From Leptospira biflexa serovar Patoc strain 'Patoc 1 (Paris)' (GTDB lineage Bacteria > Spirochaetota > Leptospiria > Leptospirales > Leptospiraceae), in the NCBI RefSeq assembly GCF_000017685.1, contig NC_010602.1, positions 372,001 to 436,000 on the forward strand: a stretch of 64,000 nucleotides of DNA. The letters run 5' to 3'. The position numbers and the translations under genes are program-made. The stretch's first letter is position 1. Each line of letters opens with the position of its first letter. Shown here in pieces: positions 54,952 to 62,464 of this stretch. The notes beneath the pieces are model-generated. The model was given only the letters and a program-made list of their open reading frames with translations. It had not been told where the DNA came from and did not search any database.

Positions 54952-55071
54952 CTACCGAATCCCAGGTTTGATGTATTTCAACTCATCCAAATATCGTCCC
55001 GTTCCGAGCACCACACAAGTGAGTGGGTTTTCGGCACGGAAGACAGGAACCCCTGTTTCTTTGGTGATGGT
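54952..55071 (-). pseudogene. C-terminal fragment of mreB
   Basis: 39 codons and a stop: [20 protein letters not shown] then [18 protein letters not shown]. This is the well-known end of the rod-shape actin MreB (TG-P---A--PL--VV-GTG--L). The upstream part of the gene is absent; an R1 repeat starts at the next base (55072). It is a stray piece of a normally single-copy essential gene, evidence of duplicative rearrangement. Confidence 0.82.
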
Positions 55072-55185
55072 GGGCACCTCGCAATCGTTAGGCTAATTTC
55101 GATTTTGTTTCGTAAGCGACCGGGCTTTCCGTTCCAATCTTTTCACTACGTGAAAAGGATTTCCACTGCAATCCCTGGTGCGGGG
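55072..55185 (-). repeat. Dispersed palindromic repeat R1, long inverted copy e
   Basis: Same extended form as copy d at 45292-45406, including GGGCACCTCGCAATCGTTAG at the left end and the TTTTCAC-TAC-GTGAAAA hairpin. It abuts the mreB fragment, marking an earlier junction. Confidence 0.8.
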
Positions 55186-55223
55186 ATCCCAAGAAAATCA
55201 GAATTTGAAAGAGATAAATTAGA

Positions 55224-55253
55224 TTGACTAGATGATAGGACTAAGTCTATAAT
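55224..55253 (+). promoter_or_regulatory. Promoter of the toxin-antitoxin pair
   Basis: TTGACT (55224-55229), an 18-bp spacer and TATAAT (55248-55253). The spacer holds the palindrome GACTAAGTC (55239-55247), a likely autoregulatory operator. The antitoxin ATG lies at 55260, so the transcript would start at or next to the ATG, that is leaderless or nearly so. Confidence 0.7.
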
Positions 55254-55259
55254 TCTTTC

Positions 55260-55496
55260 ATGGAAAAAAAGTATAATATACACGAGGCAAAAACTCATTT
55301 TTCTGAGCTTGTGCATGAAACGGAGGAGGGAAGGGAAATCTTAATTTCCCGAGCAGGAAAGGTCGTTGCTAAATTAATTCCATTCAGAGAAAAGCCCAAA
55401 AAAAGAAATCTAGGTATGTTCAAGGGCGAAATATGGATGGCAGAAGATTTCAATGCCTCATTACCGCCTGACATTCAAAAATTCTTTGAAGAGTAG
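55260..55496 (+). CDS. Type II antitoxin, Phd/YefM family (VapB-like)
   Basis: Antitoxin of 78 residues. The N-terminal IHEAKTHFSELVHETEEGRE and ILISRAGKVVAKLIPF form the YefM/Phd DNA-binding fold; the acidic tail (WMAEDFNASLPPDIQKFFEE) would wrap the toxin. The next gene, a PIN toxin, follows after 6 bp. Autoregulation through the promoter palindrome is likely. This is the only clearly intact operon among the rearranged pieces. Confidence 0.92.
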   Translation: MEKKYNIHEAKTHFSELVHETEEGREILISRAGKVVAKLIPFREKPKKRNLGMFKGEIWMAEDFNASLPPDIQKFFEE

Positions 55497-55502
55497 TCTA
55501 TC

Positions 55503-55886
55503 TTGAAATATTTACTGGATACACAAATCTTTATTTTTGCTTTGGAAAATCCTACAATGATACCACCAAAGATAAGAAAGGTTCTTGAGTCCTTTGAGAG
55601 CGAACTGTTTGTAAGTGATGTTTCCGTCTGGGAAATGATAATAAAAGCCTCTATAAAGAAACTCAAATTTAAATCAGATATAAAGCAAGTTATTACCAAG
55701 GGATATGATGTATTAGGTGCAAACGATTTACTTATTCAGAAAAGCCATATCTTCCGTTCCATGACTCTTCCATTTCATCATAAGGATCCCTTTGATCGAT
55801 TGCTCGCATCACAAGCATTGGAAGAGGATCTCCTTTTTCTTACGACTGATGTTATATTTAAAAAATATAAAGTGAAGGTCCTATAA
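55503..55886 (+). CDS. Type II toxin, PIN-domain ribonuclease (VapC-like)
   Basis: PIN-domain nuclease of 127 residues with TTG or internal ATG start options; LLDTQIFIFALENP carries the first catalytic Asp. Further acidic positions are in SDVSVWEMIIKA and HHKDPFDRLLASQA, followed by LLFLTTDVIFKKY. VapC proteins cut tRNA or rRNA. It is partnered with the antitoxin just upstream. A decayed second copy of its end occurs at 48171-48230. Confidence 0.9.
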   Translation: MKYLLDTQIFIFALENPTMIPPKIRKVLESFESELFVSDVSVWEMIIKASIKKLKFKSDIKQVITKGYDVLGANDLLIQKSHIFRSMTLPFHHKDPFDRLLASQALEEDLLFLTTDVIFKKYKVKVL

Positions 55887-55933
55887 CGACAAATGTCGAA
55901 TATAAAGATTTACAATGAGTCAAGTGTGGAGTA

Positions 55934-56088
55934 ATGAAAAAAGAAAAAGATAGTATAAGTGATTCTGTTATCGTGGAAAAGGCATTAAAAGAAGCCGCCA
56001 AACACGCAAAAAAACTCGCAATACAGACGAAAACCAAGTTCATAACGCGCAAAGTAAAAACTAAGAAATCCATTTCAACCACATAGGA
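55934..56088 (+). pseudogene. Small gene, 3' end replaced by repeat R2
   Basis: A frame from ATG 55934 with GTGGAG upstream: MKKEKDSISDSVIVEKALKE, then AAKHAKKLAIQTKTKFITRK. It enters repeat copy 3 and stops at TAG 56086-56088. The helical start resembles small DNA-binding or antitoxin-like proteins. The last residues (STT) come from the repeat, so the original C-terminus is probably lost. Too short for confident naming. Confidence 0.5.
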
Positions 56089-56199
56089 ATTTAATAAGAG
56101 TTTTCCCGCGACCAAGTCCCCATATCCAGAAATGTTTCCCGTTATGCGGGACAGATTGCCCATTATAGGAAGCCAGCCGGCTTAAAAGCGACTATATTT
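56078..56199 (+). repeat. 121-bp repeat R2, copy 3 (type A')
   Basis: Left part like type A (ACCACATAGGAA), right part like type B (GCCCATTATAGGAAGCCAGC, with AGCCGGCT). Its middle forms its own hairpin TCCCGC/GCGGGA. The length is the same to the base. It joins AT-rich leptospiral-type DNA on the left to GC-rich DNA on the right. Confidence 0.95.
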
Positions 56200-56526
56200 T
56201 AAGTCCAGAAGCGGCGGCAATCCGGCTCGCTCGTGCTCCAGCATGTTGTTCGCGCGCTGGCGAAGCGTGTCCCAGAACAGAATGGTGCGTTCGAAGAAGT
56301 CGCGCTGGTAATCGAAATAGTCCTGCGCCGAAGGTGCTTCAGCTGCTCTTTTCATGCCACTAGACGCATCCTGTGGCGCAGGCTTCAACAACTCCTCGGA
56401 ATGATCCAAGACGGTCGGTGGTAGATCCTTTGCCTGGCGGTGCGTCCATTGCACCGCTGCTTCCTTACCCACCGCCGTGGTGCGTTGAGAGGTCCGAGGC
56501 TTTTGTGGTGACGTGGGGGTTTTCAT
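56200..56526 (-). pseudogene. N-terminal fragment of a DUF3141 (PHA-synthase-like) protein
   Basis: About 109 codons from an ATG with GGAGG upstream. After a disordered start comes SAQDYFDYQRDFFERTILFW and DTLRQRANNMLEHERAGLPP, the opening of DUF3141 alpha/beta-hydrolase-like proteins of Pseudomonas and Burkholderia relatives. The rest (several hundred residues) is absent; the frame runs straight into repeat copy 3 and stops there. Follows the copper ATPase gene by 20 bp, as in its presumed source operon. Confidence 0.72.
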
Positions 56527-56546
56527 CATTCCTCCGAACTACGGGG

Positions 56547-58880
56547 TCATTTTTTTCCGCGCCGTAAACGCAGAGCATTGAAAATCACCGAGGCCGAGCT
56601 CAGACTCATGGCCAGCGCCGCGATCAGCGGGGACAACAACCACCCAGTGAATGGGTACAGCACGCCTGCCGCAATCGGCACCCCAATGCCGTTGTAAACG
56701 AATGCGAACAGGAGGTTCTGGCGCATGTTTCGGACGGTGTCGATAGAGATGTCGCGTGCGGCTGTGATGCCGCGCAAATCGCCTTTGACCAGCGTGATCT
56801 GGCCGCTGTTCATGGCCACATCGGTCCCCGTGCCCATGGCCACGCCGACATCGGCCTTTGCCAACGCAGGCGCATCGTTGATGCCATCGCCGGCCATGGC
56901 GACAATGTGGCCCTCTTTCTGGAGCCGTTCCACGAGCGCCAGCTTGTCTGCGGGCTTGACTTCGCCATGCACCTCGTCGATGCCCAGTTTTGCACTCACG
57001 GCCTTGGCGGTGGTCAGACCATCGCCAGTTGCCATCACGATGCGCAAACCGCTGGCGTGCAAAGTCTTAATGGCTTCCAAGGTGGTGGCCTTGATGGGAT
57101 CGGTCACGGCCAGGATGCCAGCCAGTTGTCTGTCCACGGCCAGATGCATCACGCTGGCGCCTTCACTGCGCAGACGCTCGCCATCTACCTTGAGCGCATC
57201 AGTGGCCACGCCCTCCTGCTGCATCAATGCGGTGTTGCCCAGCACCAGATGCTTCCCATCGACGATGCCGCGCACGCCAATGCCGCTGCCGGATTCGAAA
57301 TCTAGCGGCTTGATCAGTTCCAGGCCCTTGGCGCGTGCTGCGCTGACGATGGCCTCTGCCAAAGGATGCTCGCTGCCTTGGTCCAAACTGGCCGCAAGGC
57401 GCAGTACTTCGTCCGCTGTATAGCCGGGTGCGGCAACTGCGGTGTCGAAAGCGGGCTTACCTTCGGTCAAAGTTCCTGTCTTGTCCACTATCAGCGTGTC
57501 CACCTCGCGCATTTTCTCGATGGCGCCAGCATCGCGGAACAGCACCCCCTGTGTCGCGGCACGCCCTGTGGCCACCATCACCGACATCGGCGTGGCCAGC
57601 CCCAGCGCACAGGGGCAAGCGATGATCAGCACGGCCACTGCGTTGATCAAGCCAAACACCCAGCTAGGTTCCGGACCGAACCAACCCCAGACAAAGAAGG
57701 TGGCAATGGCGATGAGCACCACCACGACCACAAATTTGCCTGCCACCACATCCGCCATGCGCTGCATGGGCGCCTTCGAGCGCTGGGCATTGGCCACCAT
57801 CTGAACAATCTGCGACAGCATGGTGGCCGCACCGACTTTTTCGGAGCGCATCACCAAGGCGCCACTGGTGTTCATCGTGGCGCCAATCACATTGTCACCA
57901 AGCCGTTTGGTCACCGGCACAGGCTCGCCAGTAAGCATGGATTCATCGACCGCACTGCTGCCTTCGGTCACAACGCCGTCGACCGGCACTTTCTCGCCGG
58001 GACGAATGCGCAGCAGATCCCCGACGTGAACATGGTTCAGCGGCACGTCCTCTTCGCTGCCATCCGCATTGATGCGGCGAGCGGTCTTTGGTGCCAAACC
58101 GAGCAGCGCCTTGATCGCCGCAGAAGTTTGCGAACGGGCCTTCAACTCGATGATCTGGCCCAGCATGGTCAGCGAGATGATGACCACTGCCGCCTCATAG
58201 TAAACAGCCACGCGACCCATGGAAATGAATGAATCCGGGAACACGCCCGGCGCCACGGTAGCCACGAGGCTGTAGAGAAAGGCCGCGCCAGTACCCAGGC
58301 CAATCAATGTCCACATGTTGGGGCTGCGATGGACAAGAGACTGCCAACCGCGTTCGAAGAAGGGCCAACCCGTCCACAACACGACGGGTAAGGACAGCGC
58401 CAGTTCGACCCAGGTTTGAACGTTCATGTCAAACCACCCGAGACGATGGCCGAACATTGCAAGAACAGTAACGATGACTGTGAATGGCAGTGTCCACCAG
58501 AAGCGATGCTGAAAATCCTTTAACTCATGGTTGTCTTCCTCGTCCAGAGGAATGATTGGCTCCAATGTCATGCCGCACTTGGGACAGATTCCAGGATGAT
58601 CCTGCCGCACCTCGGGGTGCATAGGGCAGGTGTAGATGGTGCCGGCCGGCTCTGGCGCGGTGTCCTCGGGTGCAGTAGATACAAGGTATTGCAGTGGGTT
58701 CGCTGCGAACTTGCCTTGGCACTTGGCGCTACAGAAATAGTAGGGCAGCCCTTCGTGCGTCAATTTGTGTTCAGACTGCTCCGTAACGGTCATGCCGCAC
58801 ACCGGATCCTTTAGATCCTTTGGCGAGGCTGGCTCGGCAGGGGGGTGACTGCCGTGATGGTGGTGTGCATGCATGTCCAT
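56547..58880 (-). CDS. copA: Copper-translocating P1B-type ATPase with YHS and heavy-metal-binding N-terminus
   Basis: Export ATPase of 777 residues. The N-terminus is His-rich ([14 protein letters not shown]), then a YHS domain ([32 protein letters not shown]) and the [20 protein letters not shown] zinc-ribbon-like metal-binding domain. Core motifs are all intact: TGEP, the channel C422-P-C424 (ACPCALG), phosphorylation site D466 (DKTGTLT), SEHPLAEA and [16 protein letters not shown]. It exports Cu(I) from the cytoplasm. Codon use is foreign to this genome. It is flanked by DUF2933 and DUF3141 genes, a common set on proteobacterial metal-resistance islands. Confidence 0.93.
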   Translation of the reverse strand: MDMHAHHHHGSHPPAEPASPKDLKDPVCGMTVTEQSEHKLTHEGLPYYFCSAKCQGKFAANPLQYLVSTAPEDTAPEPAGTIYTCPMHPEVRQDHPGICPKCGMTLEPIIPLDEEDNHELKDFQHRFWWTLPFTVIVTVLAMFGHRLGWFDMNVQTWVELALSLPVVLWTGWPFFERGWQSLVHRSPNMWTLIGLGTGAAFLYSLVATVAPGVFPDSFISMGRVAVYYEAAVVIISLTMLGQIIELKARSQTSAAIKALLGLAPKTARRINADGSEEDVPLNHVHVGDLLRIRPGEKVPVDGVVTEGSSAVDESMLTGEPVPVTKRLGDNVIGATMNTSGALVMRSEKVGAATMLSQIVQMVANAQRSKAPMQRMADVVAGKFVVVVVLIAIATFFVWGWFGPEPSWVFGLINAVAVLIIACPCALGLATPMSVMVATGRAATQGVLFRDAGAIEKMREVDTLIVDKTGTLTEGKPAFDTAVAAPGYTADEVLRLAASLDQGSEHPLAEAIVSAARAKGLELIKPLDFESGSGIGVRGIVDGKHLVLGNTALMQQEGVATDALKVDGERLRSEGASVMHLAVDRQLAGILAVTDPIKATTLEAIKTLHASGLRIVMATGDGLTTAKAVSAKLGIDEVHGEVKPADKLALVERLQKEGHIVAMAGDGINDAPALAKADVGVAMGTGTDVAMNSGQITLVKGDLRGITAARDISIDTVRNMRQNLLFAFVYNGIGVPIAAGVLYPFTGWLLSPLIAALAMSLSSASVIFNALRLRRGKK

Positions 58881-58883
58881 TGC

Positions 58884-59135
58884 TTATTCCTTGTCGTTGT
58901 TGGTGCGCCGTGGCGGCTGCGCATGGTTGCCGTGCCCACCATGGCCGCCGTGGCCGTGCATCAGGTGCATTAGCGGACAGGCGAGGAGCAGCAGGTAGGG
59001 CCAATAACCCAGAACATGGCCCCAGTGCTCTCGCAGCAGATAAAAACCAGCGATCACGGCAGCCGTTGCCAGCGCCATGCCGGCTGGGCGGCGCCAGAAC
59101 GATGGCGCATGGGAGTCGTTGTCAGGCTGATCCAT
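58884..59135 (-). CDS. DUF2933 small membrane protein
   Basis: Protein of 83 residues with AAGGAG upstream of the ATG. It has two TM segments (MALATAAVIAGFYLLREHWG; YWPYLLLLACPLMHLMHGHG) and a His/Gly-rich tail (GHGGHGGHGNHAQPPRRTNN), the DUF2933 pattern. The tail may bind copper or silver. It ends 3 bp before copA and is co-transcribed with it. GC-rich. Confidence 0.88.
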   Translation of the reverse strand: MDQPDNDSHAPSFWRRPAGMALATAAVIAGFYLLREHWGHVLGYWPYLLLLACPLMHLMHGHGGHGGHGNHAQPPRRTNNDKE

Positions 59136-59170
59136 GGCGTTGCTCCTTCAAAGTTGCCAGCAAAAGGTGC

Positions 59171-59186
59171 GGGCGCGGACGCGCCC
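59171..59186. other. GC hairpin upstream of DUF2933
   Basis: GGGCGC-GGAC-GCGCCC forms a perfect 6-bp stem between the end of the cut upstream gene and DUF2933. It may be an attenuating hairpin or a terminator without a T-tract. It belongs to the foreign segment. Confidence 0.4.
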
Positions 59187-59219
59187 AGCCGGTCGACCCG
59201 GAATCAAATACCGTGGCCG

Positions 59220-59344
59220 TCATCGGCAACCACAGCCCCCCGCACCGCCGCTGTGGCAGCCCGAGGCTTTAGGCTGCGAGGTCGCAGCGGGAATGGACGC
59301 GTCTGTGGCCAGCTTTGCGGGGTAACCCGCATCCGTCAACCACT
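59220..59344 (-). pseudogene. C-terminal fragment of a Cys-rich protein
   Basis: A frame entering from repeat copy 4 reads YPAKLATDASIPAATSQPKA and ends SGCHSGGAGGCGCR before TGA at 59222-59220. The CH-x2-GGxGGCGC tail looks like a C-terminal metal-binding or metallothionein-like end. The gene body is missing to the left of the R2 edge. Not recognised further. Confidence 0.55.
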
Positions 59345-59466
59345 ACCACTTAGGAACAAGATAGGGGTTTTTCCAAGATTGAGCCCCCAAATCCAGAGGG
59401 GAAGCCCAATCTTCGTGACAGATTGCCCATTATAGGAAGCCAGCCGGCTTAAAGGCGACTATATTT
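59345..59466 (+). repeat. 121-bp repeat R2, copy 4 (type B)
   Basis: Type B copy, ACCACTTAGG to GGCGACTATATT. The middle hairpin is AAGATTG/CAATCTT with inner CCCC/GGGG. Preceded by CAACCACT, which looks like an aborted start of the repeat. It closes the GC-rich segment. Confidence 0.95.
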
Positions 59467-59588
59467 ACCACTTAGGAACAAGATAGGGGTTTTTCCAAGA
59501 TTGAGCCCCCAAATCCAGAGGGGAAGCCCAATCTTCGTGACAGATTGCCCATTATAGGAAGCCAGCCGGCTTAAAGGCGACTATATTT
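59467..59588 (+). repeat. 121-bp repeat R2, copy 5 (type B), tandem with copy 4
   Basis: Identical to copy 4 and placed directly behind it, with a period of exactly 122 bp and no intervening DNA, as an empty cassette would be. Its right edge cuts the 3' end of a sulfatase fragment. Confidence 0.95.
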
Positions 59589-60166
59589 ATGTCTGATAAA
59601 GAACTCGGGATTAAATATTCACCTGCAAGGGAGGCATTTTCCCACCTCACTACAGTTTGGTACAAGGCTTCTCTCATTTTGGAAGCCATTGGATGATTTG
59701 GATATAAATTGTTTTTGTTGTATGGATCTTTGATCCTGTCATACAGCTCAAACTTCACTCCCTCACGGGTGGGGATATAAATGAGTTTGTACTTGGAATT
59801 TTGAATGCTCCTGTGTTTGGAGAAGGCAATCGTTTCCCGATAAATTGGATCTGTGATCATAATTTGGTAGTCTTCTTCGGGAACCACTTGGTGGAGTGAT
59901 AAAATATTCGGATAAGGGATTCTTTGTTTTTGGAAAAAATGATCCCCAACGTCGGAAAACCAAATCCCTGTTTCAGAATATACAAATCGATCCTCTTTCC
60001 AATCTCCCTCGTTCATAACAGCTAACAAGGATTTGCCTGGGTATTCGGAAGGCAGTGGAATTTCAAAATAATCCAACAAGGTAGGAACTAAGTCCACACT
60101 TGAAGTGATCCCATAAAAATTCTGATCCAAACTAGAAGTTTGGTAGGACTTTGGAAACTTGACCAC
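59589..60166 (-). pseudogene. Sulfatase/alkaline-phosphatase-fold middle fragment
   Basis: About 190 codons of the second half of a sulfatase: SSVDLVPTLLDYFEIPLPSE, YPGKSLLAVMNEGDWKEDRF and KYKLIYIPTREGVKFELYDR, followed by IKDPYNKNNLYPNHP. These match the C-terminal subdomain of arylsulfatase/DUF229-like enzymes. The formylglycine site (CxPxR) and metal ligands lie in the missing N-terminal part. The fragment is cut by copy 6 at its start and by copy 5 near its end; the listed last residues come from repeat DNA. AT-rich and leptospiral in codon use. Confidence 0.85.
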
Positions 60167-60282
60167 TTAGGAACAAGATAGGGGTTTTTCCAAGATTGAG
60201 CCCCCAAATCCAGAGGGGAAGCCCAATCTTCGTGACAGATTGCCCATTATAGGAAGCCAGCCGGCTTAAAGGCGACTATATT
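60162..60282 (+). repeat. 121-bp repeat R2, copy 6 (type B)
   Basis: Identical to copies 4 and 5. It is preceded by CTTG within the cut sulfatase gene and followed directly by the Rhs fragment. Last copy found in the window. Confidence 0.95.
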
Positions 60283-62188
60283 TTATTCCTATGATAACGG
60301 AAATCATATTCATGCGGTGACAAGAGTGAATAGTCCGAATACAGGGATTGTTGGCTATTCCTATGATGCTATGGGGAATATGATTGGTCGTAACGGTGAC
60401 ACACTTGTATACAACGCACAAAACAAACTTCAACGAATTGAGACCATTGGAGGAGACAAGTTCGAATACACGTATGACCATTCGGGGATGAGGATTAAAA
60501 AATCCTTACAGAATTCAAATACTACGACGTATAGCTTTGGAAACTATTATGAAATCCATCGATCTCCAGGAGTACAAGAGAAACATACGTTGTACGTGAT
60601 TGGTGCGGAAGAAGATATGGTTGCCCAGTATAGTCGAGGGGATGTTATTCTACTGAATCAGATGGCTTCTAACGAATGGTTAGTGAATCCATTTTGTAAA
60701 GATGTAAATATAGATTGTGAAACTTACTGGAAAAACAAAGTTGGCTTTGTCTTGAATACATTCCTTGAAGATATGAATATTTATAAGGATGGAAAGATCG
60801 GAAAAGGGCACAGAGTATTACCATGGCTAGTATTACTTGGATTTCTATTCTGGGTGGTATACAAAACAAAAGACCAAAGGGAAGAAACAAATACTAAAAA
60901 TCAATCCTTTGACTTATTTGGAATTTCTATTCTACCTAATTTGATATACCGAATAGATAGACAAATTCCTCGTTATGGAACTGCATTATTTGTAGTCCTC
61001 TTTACTTTTACCACTACAGCAGGATGTTTCCCATTATTGCTCGGAGGTGCGGAGGGCGAATCTGGAACACCGATTTGGATGCTAGGACTTGGGAATATAC
61101 CTAGCGATACGCAATCAGTAGGTGATGAGCCTCCTGGTCAAGGTGGTGGGGGCGGCGGTTCTTCTACAGGGAATGCGAGAGTTACTGGGATGTACTTTTT
61201 CCACCCAGATCATTTGGGAAGTATTACGATGATCACCGATGGGAATGGCAATGTTCTTGCTGGTGGTGAAAGGGGCGGTAAAAGTCATATTACATACAAA
61301 CCATATGGAGAAATTCTTAGAACTGACTCTTATGGTCCAGACATTACTAAATTCAAATATACAGGGCAAGAAGAAGACCAGGAAAGTGGTTTATACTACT
61401 ACAAGTCTCGGTATTATGATTCAAATATAGCCCGATTTGTATCCAATGATGGAATGGTTTTTCCCGATAAAGATCAGGGTATGAATAGAATGATGTATGT
61501 TGAAGGTAATCCTTTAAAATGGAGAGATCGCAGTGGAAATAGAATATCCACACCACTTGCTTGGGGCATAATGGGTGCATTGTCGGCTCAACGTTATGGT
61601 TTATCTGCAGCGGAAGGGTTCGCATTAGGTTATGGAGTTGGAAATCGAATAAACAATAGAAGTAAGAGATTTAATCTAAAGCGAAGTTTTGATAATACAT
61701 TAGGTAATAATGGTGCACATGGTTGGCTGACAAGAAATGCATTTAGTACAGAAAAGATTTCGAGATGGTATAACAGAGGTAAAAGTGGTTTTGGTATTGG
61801 CTCATTTGGTTCTCCAGATAAATATGAAAATACACACCAATATGCCGTACATACAACACTTAATATAATGCTGAGGGATGGTGAAACTTGCAAAAGACTA
61901 TTAGGGGATAATTGTGCAAATGGAAGAATGTTGTTATATATTATGGCACATGATTCAAGAAAGCGATTTGAAGATGTTGCCAATATTTCAAATCGAAATA
62001 ATGTTTCATTGCCAAACATCGATATAAATATTGACCCAGAAACTGCATCGGCATTATTCTATATTTGGATTGATTATTCTAATTCCAAAAAGGTTCAAAA
62101 TGGTGGAGTTTCTTGTGCTGATGATGATAATCTAACAGGTACTCAAGGTTGTAGTCCTGCAGATAAACCACCAAAACCAGAAGAATAA
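60283..62188 (+). pseudogene. Rhs/YD-repeat protein, C-terminal half with variable tip
   Basis: About 635 codons, open from the repeat edge with YSYDNGNHIHAVTRVN, so the N-terminal part is missing. YD repeats follow (YSYDAMGNMIGRNGDTLVYN, FEYTYDHSGMRIKKS). A leptospiral insert with two TM segments comes next (LPWLVLLGFLFWVVYK; LFVVLFTFTTTAGCFPLLLG), then the Rhs core HPDHLGSITMITDGNGNVLA, KYTGQEEDQESGLYYYKSRY and NPLKWRDRSG. The last 200 residues are a variable C-terminal tip of unknown type, including LLYIMAHDSRKRFEDVANIS. It could be a silent C-terminal cassette donor, or be expressed from a start such as GTG 60317 without export. Confidence 0.82.
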
Positions 62189-62200
62189 AAGGTTTTTAAT

Positions 62201-62464
62201 ATGAAGATATTTATTATTTTAGTTTTAATCATATTTTCTAGTAATTGTGCGACTGAATCTAATTGTATGGAAAAGGCTGATAAAAGTTTTGAAGACTTAT
62301 GCCTACAAGCAATAGAAGTCGCTTTAAGTTCTCAGGATGAATCAACTCCTGGTTATCAAAGTAGAGTACTAAATAATTCCATTTTAGTATGCTTAGTTCG
62401 TTACCAAAACTATAAAAAAGATCAAGCTAACTGTAAAAATATTTTAAGATTGCAAGGGATATGA
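62201..62464 (+). CDS. Small lipoprotein downstream of Rhs tip, possible immunity protein
   Basis: Protein of 87 residues with lipobox IIFSSNCATESN (C17) and further cysteines (NCMEKADK, EDLCLQAIE, LVCLVRYQ, NCKNILRL). It follows the Rhs frame by 12 bp on the same strand, with AAGGT upstream. Genes in this place after an Rhs tip often encode immunity proteins; that is inference. Membrane attachment would fit a periplasm-acting toxin. Confidence 0.55.
   Translation: MKIFIILVLIIFSSNCATESNCMEKADKSFEDLCLQAIEVALSSQDESTPGYQSRVLNNSILVCLVRYQNYKKDQANCKNILRLQGI

Larger units (their letters stand above)
56200..59344. mobile_element. GC-rich foreign segment with copper-resistance genes
   Basis: Segment between repeat copies 3 and 4 with clearly higher GC and proteobacterial codon use (CTG, GCC and CGC dominate). 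It carries, on the minus strand, a cut gene tail, DUF2933, a copper P-type ATPase and the start of a DUF3141 gene. Both ends cut genes at R2 edges. No transposase lies inside. Best read as a horizontally acquired or repeat-captured piece, source probably Beta- or Gammaproteobacteria. Confidence 0.82.

Noticed and set aside
56725..59435. Long plus-strand frames (up to 288 aa) opposite the copper ATPase and upstream of it
   Set aside because: GC-rich DNA leaves few stops on the opposite strand; these frames show no domain and run antisense to intact copA and DUF2933.
52294..60282. R2 repeats as integron attC sites
   Set aside because: Length (121 bp) and folding resemble attC, but no GTTRRRY/RYYYAAC boxes lie at the ends, the ends do not pair with each other, and gene orientation is mixed.
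52294..60282. R2 repeats as a CRISPR array
   Set aside because: Repeats are too long, spacers range from 0 to over 3000 bp and contain genes, and no cas genes are present.
52294..60282. R2 as a simple MITE insertion
   Set aside because: The two ends are not inverted copies, and the sequences left and right of each copy belong to different genes, so simple insertion with target duplication does not explain them.
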